From Branchiostoma floridae (Eukaryota; Chordata; Leptocardii; Amphioxiformes; Branchiostomatidae), in the NCBI RefSeq assembly GCF_000003815.2, contig NC_049982.1:6327216-6391215 (forward strand): a stretch of DNA of 64,000 bases, written 5' to 3'. The notes under the pieces were generated by a model. It was not told the DNA's origin, ran no database searches, and was given only the letters and a program-made list of their open reading frames with translations. Of this stretch, positions 47,301-57,300 are shown piece by piece; the first letter of the stretch is position 1; every line of letters begins with the position of its first letter. Position numbers and translations under genes: made by a program.

Positions 47301-49303
47301 CACAAACTGCCCGACCGCGCCTTTGGTAATGTGACTCTAGTAAACGAGTATTTCCTATGGGCCATGACAAAAATTTATCGGCCGACACATGCAGACAGAT
47401 TTTTCATAGACTTTGCTTAACCCTTAAACTGCCAAACCCGGATATATCCGGCGTAGATCTACTGCATGGGGGAAGCAATTACTATTCATATGAATAGTCA
47501 TGGCATTAGGCAAAGTCCACTGAGAAAAGCTCTTATCTATCTGCCTTCCTAAACCCTCATACAAATGAACTCAAAATGCGTTCGAGACAAAGTCGCTGGA
47601 CACGCTTCTTAATTCCATCGCTTCAACATTATCTAAACATTTCTTAAATATTTCACTGTATACGTATAAATTGTGTATCTGTTCACAATGCCTAGTGTCC
47701 ACATTGTACCTGTGGCCATTCGAACAAAGCCTACTATAGCGCTTCCCTTCCGTACCTTGAGGTCGTTGAACCGCTCGTACATGCCCCTCATCCACGGCTC
47801 GGACTCGTCGTTCCACTCAAACGCTTGCAGCTGGTTGCCCACCATCTTGGCGAAGGAGTAGATGATGTGGGTGCACAGCGAGGAGTCGATGTCCTCGGGG
47901 AAGAACTTGCCGATACCCGGCCGGTACTGGGACCAGTTGGTGTGGTAACACACGCGCTTGTACCCCCAAGCTGCAGGTGAGCAGAAACGTGGTGGTTACG
48001 GAAGATTTGACGAAATTGTCCGTTACAGTTGTACTTTAAAGAATATCTATTTCAAAATGTGTGTATTACTTAAATCTTTCTACCATGTTGTTCCACCCAA
48101 CTTGCCAATACCCGGGTGGCACTGGGACGCTTGTACGCCCAGGTTGTAGATGAGCAGAAACTTGATGGTTTTTAACATTTGACGAAATCATCTGGCATAG
48201 TTTAAGTTTAAGGAGCATTTATCTAAAAATGTAGTTATTACTTTTAAACTTTCCACCGTTTCTTTTCACCTATTCATACCTTCTCATCTGCTGCAACATG
48301 ATGATGATGATGATGATGCTGCAGCAGTCGTTTGCGATAGAATTGTAGCTGTACTTAATATACCCATGCATCATGAGATTCAAGCCTTCTAAACGGCTCC
48401 TTTTTCATGCATTGTGACCAGAACATTCTGTATAACGTTCAACAGAAGACGGTAACATACGGCTGGCTAAAATGTGAGATATGATGTTTGCATTTGAATT
48501 AACAGAGCTGCCGTAACCTATACATAGCTTGAATTTACACAGCTCTCTCCCCTTTTGGATAGAAGTGTTCTTCGGAGAGCGCTTGGATATTGGTATTTGC
48601 GAACCAATTTTGACAAGTCATTTCCTCCACAACCTCTTAGCTTTATTATTGGCGTTAGTACTAATTATAGCAAACAAGGTGCTATTCTAAGATTCAGGTT
48701 GACATATGAATTTAAGATAGGATAATTGCCTAAACGTTTTATCTGGTATTTTCCCCTAGAAAGAATAGCCAGTCGAAATTGACATCCAGTGTGGGGTTTT
48801 AGGGAAATCCAATGATACTAAAGTCTTAAAGCAACAGTAGTCATACTTTTCTAGAACAAGAGTAGCCTGTATACTATTCGGCTAATGGTTCGCTCCTATG
48901 ATCGCTTCTGCTATTTTAAAAAGCTTTTATTTAACTGCACAAATTCTATAAATCTGCTATTTAACTGTGCATTTAAATCTTTTGGTGGTGACGTCAGCTG
49001 ATGAGCGATGGGGACGTCGGGTGTTGGGACGGAATAGCAGAGAAGAGGCAGTATATAGTGTAAAATGAAAAACGGAGCGAGAAGTGACCGTGATGTTATA
49101 TAGTGTATAATAAAAAACGGAGCGAGAAGCGAAGCGACTGTTATGTTATATAGTGTATAATAAACGTCGAAGCGAACTGCTATCCAGGTGGTACCCAGGG
49201 TAGAAGAATAGCGGACGGGAATCAGTAAAATAGCCTTTAAGTACTCACCATAATGGACGCTCTGCACTAGGACGATGCCAAGTAACAACAGAGTGAGCTT
49301 CAT
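41376..49303 (-). CDS. Secreted GH18 chitinase with CBM14 domain, chitinase 1 (9 coding exons)
   Basis: Coding exons: 49249..49303, 47756..47970, 46757..46987, 46067..46191, 45599..45722, 45031..45216, 44315..44434, 42487..42730, 41376..41560. They are in frame and encode 494 aa. A hydrophobic signal peptide ([15 protein letters not shown]) starts the protein. The GH18 barrel carries [18 protein letters not shown] and the catalytic DxxDxDxE motif with Asp139, 142, 144 and acid Glu146. MSYDLHG and [11 protein letters not shown] follow. A Pro-rich linker (about 400-434) leads to a six-Cys CBM14 chitin-binding domain that ends the protein. GH18 enzymes hydrolyse beta-1,4-linked N-acetylglucosamine polymers with retention; secretion suggests digestion or anti-fungal/arthropod defence. 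Intron 1 has a decayed duplicate of exon 2's start; intron 7 holds a LINE inside a MITE. Confidence 0.95.
41640..41735. repeat. (ATCT)n microsatellite in chitinase 1 intron 8
   Basis: Interrupted TCTA/ATCT tetranucleotide units. Similar patches occur at 41880..41940, 42110..42130 (GTTC) and 42420..42440 in the same intron. Confidence 0.9.
41925..42085 (+). repeat. Dispersed repeat (GGTATAACCxCC...CACACCAGCTTC) in chitinase 1 intron 8
   Basis: Shares ATCTGTATCTATATAG, GGTATAACCACC, GCGTAACACACCAGCTTC, GCATATCTxxCTGCAAG-like and GAAGATGCC blocks, in the same order, with 53595..53740 in chitinase 2 intron 6. The class is unknown; it could be a SINE or the end of a larger element. Confidence 0.75.
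43020..44172. mobile_element. TIR element, family M2, split by a LINE fragment (chitinase 1 intron 7)
   Basis: The left end (CACATTTCCAAACCGGGGAC) is at about 43027, and the right end (CGTTCCCGAAAGTTGCCCGG) ends near 44165. The piece 44030..44115 matches the interior of the intact element 1620..1710, including AAGACATAAAG and ATAGTCGTGAG on the minus strand. Between them sits an unrelated LINE 3' fragment. Confidence 0.75.
43088..44018 (+). mobile_element. 5'-truncated non-LTR retrotransposon (LINE), 3' end
   Basis: The frame 43091..43486 encodes the region downstream of a reverse transcriptase core typical of CR1/L2-type LINEs ([32 protein letters not shown]). A frameshift near 43440 moves the reading to another frame, which continues [10 protein letters not shown] and stops after ISDLK. 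A 3' UTR of about 450 bases ends in GATGAAATAAATTT and an AT-rich (AAAAAT)n tail. It is dead by truncation and frameshift. It lies antisense to the chitinase. Confidence 0.85.
44240..44300. repeat. Short tandem duplication near chitinase 1 exon 7 donor
   Basis: TCATGTCAGAACACCCATC occurs twice, about 34 bases apart, just inside intron 7. Confidence 0.8.
47190..47345. mobile_element. Degenerate TIR element, family M2, in chitinase 1 intron 2
   Basis: It starts TTTCCAAACTGTGCAACGAG and ends ACAAACTGCCCGACCGCGCC, then GGTAATGTGACTC. These are inverted, diverged M2 modules. Confidence 0.5.
48101..48272 (-). pseudogene. Decayed tandem copy of chitinase 1 exon 2 start plus flanking intron
   Basis: This stretch duplicates 47906..48098, which covers the first 65 bases of exon 2, its acceptor and about 130 bases of intron 1. 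In the copy the acceptor CTGCAG has become CTACAA. About 22 bases of exon (those encoding RVCYHTNW) are deleted, which also breaks frame. The intronic part still matches (GAGCAGAAAC, TTGACGAAAT, TAAA(A/T)CTTTC). It cannot be used as an exon as it stands. Confidence 0.85.
48298..48320. repeat. (ATG)n microsatellite in chitinase 1 intron 1
   Basis: About seven tandem ATG units. Confidence 0.9.
49050..49177. repeat. Tandem repeat of about 60 bp in chitinase 1 intron 1
   Basis: About two and a half units containing TTATATAGTGTATAATAAA and AACGGAGCGAGAAG. It lies 70 bases from exon 1's donor. Confidence 0.85.
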
Positions 49304-49842
49304 CTTCCTACATCAGACATACAGTAAGAGTTGGCTTAGTAACTTGGACGCAAGTACATGCAGCTACTTGTGGTAGTAGGAGCTGTCTAGGAAAGTATAT
49401 TTCATAACGTTGTATAAGAAGAAATAGGAGAAAAGGCATAAAACTAGTAAAAAGGAAGAGGACTTGTGATTAAAGGTCTTGGAGACGGGTAGATATATTT
49501 ACCAGTAGGTAATGAGGGTGCTGCTTAATGAGGGTACTGATGGCAGGGAAAAGGATGGTGCTCCAAATATGTTTCTGGGTAAGAACAAAAAATAAAACGA
49601 GAAAATAGACGATATTACTCTTTGAGGGTAGCCCCTTAGGAACGCTTGTTGTCTTAAAATCTGTTTAATATCTAACGTTTGCCGGAAGGCTACCCAACTA
49701 GTTTTCGCTATTGTTAAGGGCTAAGTAGATATAAAATTATTACAAAGCGATACAGATATACTTGATCAAAAATAGGAATAGGCCCCAATCCGGTCCTTTC
49801 GTACTAAGACACAAACACTCGTAAATGTTCTTGGCACTTTAC

Positions 49843-49905
49843 CTGGTGGAAACGTGGTCAGATTCACACTGGCAGTCGCTCCAATACAGTCTGGTAATTC
49901 TTCAA
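49843..49905 (-). other. Probable non-coding exon 1 of chitinase 1
   Basis: On the minus strand a TATA box lies about 30 bases upstream of this stretch, which ends in a good donor (CCACCAG|GTAAAG). A fitting acceptor (GATGTAG|GAAG) lies four bases before the start codon at 49303. The 5' boundary is estimated from the TATA distance. Chitinase 2 has the same arrangement, which supports it. Confidence 0.6.
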
Positions 49906-49930
49906 CTGGTCCTTACACGTTTCTTGTCCA

Positions 49931-49937
49931 TTATATA
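49931..49937 (-). promoter_or_regulatory. TATA box of chitinase 1
   Basis: Minus-strand GGTTATATAATGG, placed about 30 bases before the inferred transcription start and upstream of the non-coding exon. Confidence 0.6.
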
Positions 49938-51114
49938 ACCAGTCAACATAGTGCTAATTACTAAAGCAAATGTCAGCAGTCTTTGCCTAAATTTGTGTTT
50001 GTCCTTTAGGACATGTTTAGACCAGCAAATAGTAATAAAACTTCTAAACAGCTCAACAAACTCTATTCTTTGAAACTTTTCGAAATTGCCCGTATGTGAC
50101 GTAGATGGGGTTGCGACATTGCAAGCCTTAGCCCTCGGCACAGGTGACCCTATTTGGTACGGGCGTGGCAGTATGGCGACATTCGGTAATGCGTGAAGTG
50201 TGTCTAATTATGTACAGGAAACCGATATCGAGTGCAGCACAAACATCCAGATAATTGTCATCTAAATCGCCTGTTATTTGATAGATATTCCTGTGTTTAG
50301 CCAGACAAGCATGTTAGCTTGAAATCAAAGGTGAAGGATGTAATATCCGCTTCCATCGACAGCAGTTGAGATCAAGTCGTTTTTAAACTTCCGCCTTCTG
50401 TTTTCTGAGAAAGAATCAATTGAAAGTGTTTCGACGACATGAATGAAAGTTTACTTACTAACAAGCGCACGTCTTGTGTTTACATGTGTGGGTGTGGAGA
50501 GATTGCTTGCTGCTGAAAAACAGAATGAGCTCACTGTAACCACGTCATTGATTATGTGAACGACGGTATCAAAACGCACACGACAAGAGTTCAAAGACCT
50601 TTAAATTTATGGCTCGCTGAAATATTCGATGTTTTGCGTATGTCTTGTTTGATTGCTGTTCATTAATCATATAAATAACCCCTTGGTTAACATTACATGT
50701 GTCCATTGATCACATCCTGTAATTTTACAGTGCACGTGACTAGCATATGAGAAATATACAAATGCGAAACACAGACAACCATAAAATGCCTCCTCCAGTA
50801 GCCTCGGGCATTGATCCCATAACCTGGACTGGTATTTCTAATACAACGACTAGTTCTACTACCTCGACCTTGCATTTCCTGCCACCCGACAAGCCTGACC
50901 TTCGTGTTCATCTTCCCACCCACTTCCTGTCAGTCAGCTGACAGTGCATTTCAGATGAATACGGACACACACCAACCAAAACAAGCAAACAAACACCAAA
51001 AATGCACTGTTTAGGCCTACGACACGTTTCCTATACCTGGTGACAAATGCGGAAAAATAAAGTTCATGCTAGTAAATATGCTAGCTGTTGAATTATTTTT
51101 GGTCAGTTTTTTTG

Positions 51115-51195
51115 TTGTCTTTTATATCTTACATTTAGCTCCCCAAAACTGCCCGGCAGAGCCCTCTAAATCTTTGAAAATGTGACGTTAGCCTT
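51115..51195. mobile_element. Half-copy of TIR family M2
   Basis: Contains AAAACTGCCCGGCAGAGCCC, then TTTGAAAATGTGACGTTAGC, matching the right end of the family. Confidence 0.55.
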
Positions 51196-51398
51196 GCACG
51201 TAAATGAAGTAAAAAATATGACGATAATGAGTGACTTTTTTCTTCTTTTATTCAAGCTGAGGTTCTCATTTGTTAAGCATATCTACTGCCATATCAACCT
51301 AGAAAGAAGCAGGACTAATCTTCGCTCCAATATGGTAGAATACTAGCAAGCCATCGTGCAAACACACAAGTCGAGACGGCTGAAGCTGTTGCAGTAGT

Positions 51399-54300
51399 CT
51401 AGCAGCTGACGTTGTAAGGCCAGTCGCAACCCTTGATAGACTGGTTCCAGTACAAGCCATTGGCACAGTGGCCGGGGAACATCGTGCCGCTCCAACACTG
51501 GAAGTACTTGCCGCAGTCGGTAGGGTCGGGGTAGTGTCCGTCAGGCTTGCCGTCACACGTCACCCCCGCCAGGCCACCTAAGTCACACACGGAGGGAAGA
51601 AACCGTCAGCACACTCCGTCATGTAATGTCATACAGAATCATAGGTTGCCTCGGCCGTGACACACAATGCGTAAAAAGATTGTTTTTTTTTTTACAGATT
51701 AAATCCGCTGAGAGCTCTTCCAAGTCGCTCGGCCGCAGCGACGCCGTCAACGTGCAGCAGCTTTGAAGTGAGATACCGCTTTATTTACACACTCCGTCTC
51801 CACTGATGAGCTACCAAACATTTGACATGTCGCTAAATGAATTTCAAAGAACGAGTTATTTTACGTTTTAAGTGTTTTGTTGTCTTTGTGTTATCACTAT
51901 GAAAATGTGCTTTCAGATACTGTCATCCATCAAGTATTTCATCATGTTGTTCTTGCAACATATTTCAATAACAGAATCAAGGCTAAAACAGATCCACTTT
52001 TGGCCGCTGTACTGTTGCTCCGTGATCGCCGTGAAAGTGTTGCCTCGTCAAGTTAGGAACGGGTAAGATCGAAATTCAAGATCTTGGACTTGTGGCTCTG
52101 ATCAAGTAAATGCTACCGTCATGTGCTGTTTACCTTCATATATTTAGCAGTATTTGAGCATAATACTCATGTATTGCTGTGTTTCCTTCAGTTTTTAATC
52201 GTTGAAAAGATTCATTAGTCACGTATGTTCACAGTTAATAGAATTTTTTATCAATCAGTGACTTTTATTAAAGGTAAGCAAACATACCTCCAAATTTTCG
52301 ATGGCTATCCAGTCCATCTTGCTCACCGGAGTGACCTAGTTNNNNNNNNNNNNNNNNNNNNNNNNNNNNNNNNNNNNNNNNNNNNNNNNNNNNNNNNNNN
52401 NNNNNNNNNNNNNNNNNNNNNNNNNNNNNNNNNNNNNNNNNTGAGCAAGATGGACTGGATAGCCATCGAAAATTTTGAGGTATTTTTACTTATCTTTAAT
52501 AACAGTCACTGATTGATGAAAAATTCTATTAACTTCAAACTTAAGTTTCTAACCTTGCTCCACCACAACGGGTGCCTGGGTGACCACAGGGTTGGGGCCC
52601 TGGGTGACCACGGGGAGGGGTCCCGCGGTTGCTACCGGCGGATGGGAGGGAGCTGGCGGGAGCACCACCCCGGCAGACCCCGTGTCCAGCAGGTTGTTGA
52701 TGGCGGTCAGGAGCGGGTAGCGGCCCTGTCCGCAGGTGCTGCCCTTAAAGTCGTCCGTGTCGAGGGCCCAGACCATGGCGCCGCCAAGGTTCTTACTCTT
52801 CAGGTACTCAACCTGGAAAGAAGGGCAGGTCATAGTATTATGATGAAGTTTATTTTTGCAAGTTCATGCCCAGAGGCTAATTTCACGTACATGATAGAAC
52901 ATTGGAAACATACAACAACATGTGACAATGGATAGTGATAAATATCATAGTTAGTTAAGAGACTACTCGAATACTAGTGTTGACTATTTCTAAACAGGTT
53001 GGCTTTGACGTCTTATTTTGGGAGAAGAGGAAGACAAAAATTGCCTGGGCCGACTACATTCTTTTCTCAGCCAGGGGCTGTATTGCTAGGAGCTTATAAT
53101 AAATGTCATACAGAATCGCAAGGGTCTGGGTCTTATATGGAAAACTCCTTTTATCGTCATAAGTATAGCATTGCTCAGACGTTACATGGAAACATTTTTG
53201 GAAAAAAAGTATACTATTTCCCATATCTTATATGGAGACCCCCTTTTGTCGTCAAGAGCATACCATTGACCATACCGTATATGGAAAACTCCTTTAGTCG
53301 TCAAAATCATACCATTGACAATACCGGCTATACAATATAGGCTATACCTTATATGGAAAACTCCATTTGTCGTCATAATCAGACTATTGCCCATACCTTA
53401 TACTGAAGGCTCTCTATGTCATCGTAGCCGACCCACTGGTTCCCCAGGTAGGCGTACGGGGAGAGGTGCTCGCTGTGGAACACTTTGGTGGCGCCTTGGC
53501 CCAGCATGGTGCAAATCTGGGGGGGATAGTTGTACCACATGATTGTATGCTCTACTGCAAAATGGTTAGCTGATATCATGTCATGGGGACCACATCTGTA
53601 TCTGTATCTATATAGCCGGTATAACCGCCATTCTGCGTAACACACCAGCTTCACAGTATTGATTATATTACGTTGTCACACAAAGCTGTTGCATATCTAG
53701 CTGCAAGTGTTCTTGTAACTATCCGGCGAAGATGCCCCTACAGTGCTTGGTGATAACAAATTCCGACTACTCTGTCTTCGCAGCCGTGGGCTTGAACTGT
53801 GCGGCTTGCAATTGGTGAGACTAGATCCCAAGAGTCTGTATTCTGTATGTAGCGCCCTTTCGCTTTTGCTTGTATACACGGTTCAAATATTTGTCAAATG
53901 AAGGGACTTACTGGTTTACCTAACGAAAATTTAATAGTAGAAACTCAGCCCACCCACCTCGTAGTACGACAGGTATCCCTTCTCGCGCGTGTAGAGCCCG
54001 GCGTTGCCGCCGCCGTTGGCCGGGGCGCGGATGTCGTTGGACCCGGTGGTTGTGAAGGTCCGCCCGTACAGACCCATTCCCAGGTTGATCTTAGAGGCTG
54101 GGACGCCGCCGGCAAGCCACATGTCCACGGCAAACGCCTGTGGTGTTAAGAAAAGAAAATTTGGCGTCAATTTTCCAAGAAAGGAATGAACATGAACGTT
54201 CTGAGAAACTATATGACACTAGTTTATCTGGTTGTTTGTAAAAAAAAGAAGAAACAGGGTATTTAAGCATATCAAGTCGATGGGCGGTTGTTTTAAATTG

Positions 54301-57300
54301 CTTGCAATATTTTCAAAACATTGCAATTTAAAACCACCGTCCATCCACTTGATATCCCTAAATACCTTGACTTTACGAACAACGGATATAGGTTACTCCA
54401 TGGATGAAGGCGAACTTTTCTTTAAGTTAGTACTCGTGTATGTCTGTATTTTCAAATCTATGTCAGGAATCTGTCATATTCTGGCGCTCCCCCTCTCCCC
54501 TTCTCTCCCTCCCTTTCTTAAAGAGGCGAAGAAAAATAAAGCATTTTGAACATTTCTCGCAAACGAACTGTTCTGGGCCACTAGCCCACCAAAATGGTGG
54601 ATGATAGATTACATCATTGTCACGTGGCTACCAACACCACGGCCCATAACTAACCTGGTTGAGTTTGCGGTCGTCGCCGGTCTCGTCGCTGGCGGCGTAC
54701 AGAGGGCTGTTCAGGCCCGTGTAGGTCTCCCACTGGCCGTGCAGATCGTACGCCATCAGATTCAGGAAGTCCAGGTACCTGCAGAGAACAGAAACGTGTC
54801 AGAATAATACCTGATATTCGGGGGTGATTAGCGGATGAAATGACCTTTAATAATACTTGGTCAAGCCTTTATTCGCCCTATTCGGCGTTACTGGTCACAT
54901 TCGGCATACAGAGGTTTAGAAACACATGATAACGCGTTACGATATAAAACCTGCTCTCCAACAAGATCTCTTTAGTGTCTCTAGAAAGGGATAACGGATG
55001 TCATCTGAAACGTCTGACCGTTTTCCAAATCAGATCCATTTGCTTGAGTAATTGCTATTTGGATCTTATTACAAGGATCTCTAACCTTCATCGACGCAGG
55101 TAGTGTATTTATAGACAGAAATAGCAGAATCTCCTGATTGTGTTGGAGGTAAAAGTATACTCTTTTCGTGTTCCGTCCCATATAAAACCCCCTTTTCATG
55201 AAATTTAGTATCACAATTGTAAAACCAAAACCGCGTATCTTACCTGGCCACCTCAGCCATCTCGTATCCGTTCAGAGCGTTGTCCTCTCCGGCCGGAATG
55301 GCGGCGGTCAGCAGCAAGGGGGCCCGGTCGGTGCGCGCGCCTTCCTCCTCAAACGCCTCCCTCAGTTCCTAGAAAAAGCAGTGTCAGTTTAAGAAATTTA
55401 AATCCTTTGGAATGGTCACAGCCACATAAAGTTTAAGACCATATTGTAGAAGATGTTGATTTTTCTACTGAACACAAGTTTCCGTTTGTTGGGTTTGATA
55501 GGATGATTCCGGATTGAAGTGGTCGATGAACCGAAATTGTGATATTTGAACGTTTTTGTTTTGTGTCCTTTTTCCATTGAAATGTTAGTTGTCCTAGTCC
55601 TACTTGTTCGGATCATAATGATGCGCGCAAACTGCTCAAAGGAAGGACACTGCTGATGACATTTATAGCTCGCAGACTCGTCGGCAAATCTATGTTCCTA
55701 GATCCGGTGGTTTGACTAGCCTCCATAGCAGGCTCTCTGAGGCCTTTTTGGCTCATAATACACGTTTGTTAGTCATTTCTTTTTGTACTGGGTCGCTGAT
55801 TGCTGGCCTTATGCGGAGGCCGGCAGTCAGATAAAGCCAGCAATAAGGCCAGCAATCAGCGATCCAGTACAAAAAGAAATGAGCAGCAAAAGAGCCAAAA
55901 AAAGGCCTCGGAGAGCTATGGAGGCTAGGTATGACAGGCTAGGGACACAAGACTTAGGGAACTCTACGAAAAAAAAAAGTCCTCACACTTGTGGTTATCA
56001 CTTAAGGCCCCCTCTCACTTGACGTGCGGCACGCTTGCGGCATCGCTGCGTTCGGACGATGCTCAACGANNNNNNNNNNNNNNNNNNNNNNNNNNNNNNN
56101 NNNNNNNNNNNNNNNNNNNNNNNNNNNNNNNNNNNNNNNNNNNNNNNNNNNNNNNNNNNNNNNNNNNNNNNNNNNNNNNNNNNNNNNNNNNNNNNNNNNN
56201 NNNNNNNNNNNNNNNNNNNNNNNNNNNNNNNNNNNNNNNNNNNNNNNNNNNNNNNNNNNNNNNNNNNNNNNNNNNNNNNNNNNNNNNNNNNNNNNNNNNN
56301 NNNNNNNNNNNNNNNNNNNNNNNNNNNNNNNNNNNNNNNNNNNNNNNNNNNNNNNNNNNNNNNNNNNNNNNNNNNNNNNNNNNNNNNNNNNNNNNNNNNN
56401 NNNNNNNNNNNNNNNNNNNNNNNNNNNNNNNNNNNNNNNNNNNNNNNNNNNNNNNNNNNNNNNNNNNNNNNNNNNNNNNNNNNNNNNNNNNNNNNNNNNN
56501 NNNNNNNNNNNNNNNNNNNNNNNNNNNNNNNNNNNNNNNNNNNNNNNNNNNNNNNNNNNNNNNNNNNNNNNNNNNNNNNNNNNNNNNNNNNNNNNNNNNN
56601 NNNNNNNNNNNNNNNNNNNNNNNNNNNNNNNNNNNNNNNNNNNNNNNNNNNNNNNNNNNNNNNNNNNNNNNNNNNNNNNNNNNNNNNNNNNNNNNNNNNN
56701 NNNNNNNNNNNNNNNNNNNNNNNNNNTACTGAATATGAGCAATATCTGTATTATAACAAATCGGAGAAAATAACAAAACAGTACCGCAGAGAACGAACGC
56801 AGCAATGTCGCAAGCGTGCCGCACGTCAAGTGAGAGGGGGCCTTTAGGGCGAATATGTCCAGTTACTATTTACCTTGCAGAGCAGAGTGAACGTCTGTTT
56901 GTCAGACGCCCTCCCGCCGCGTGCAGCCGGGTACTCCCAGTCCAGGTCAAGACCGTCGAAGTTGCGCTGCCGCAGAAAGTCGATAGAGGTCGTGACGAAA
57001 GTGCGCCTGCCGGAAGCCGTGGCCGCCATGTCCGAGAACGCCGTGGAGCCGAAGTTCCAGCCTCCCACTCCGAGCAGGGTCTTCACTCCATGGGGCTGGG
57101 GAATTTATGGGAAACCAAAACGTCTTTTTGAAGCTCCGTTTTTAGATACTACACTGTGGTTGATGATGTCTATGTGTAATGTCTGTTTCTCCACTAGAGG
57201 TGACAAAGTGTTCTATATGTACGCCAAAAAAACAGTTACTCAAGGAACTGGATATGATATCAGAAACGATCATAAACTGACCGTTTCTAAAATCATATCC

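Larger units (their letters stand above)
49304..51398. other. 5' region of chitinase 1 and 3' flank of chitinase 2
   Basis: Apart from the inferred non-coding exon and TATA box of chitinase 1, and a half-copy of TIR family M2 at 51115..51195, no feature was seen. There is no coding exon. Confidence 0.6.

Noticed and set aside
55989-56847. Several open frames of about 250-275 codons on both strands
   Set aside because: They run across the 657-N gap. Almost all codons are undefined and the known ends are transposon arms.
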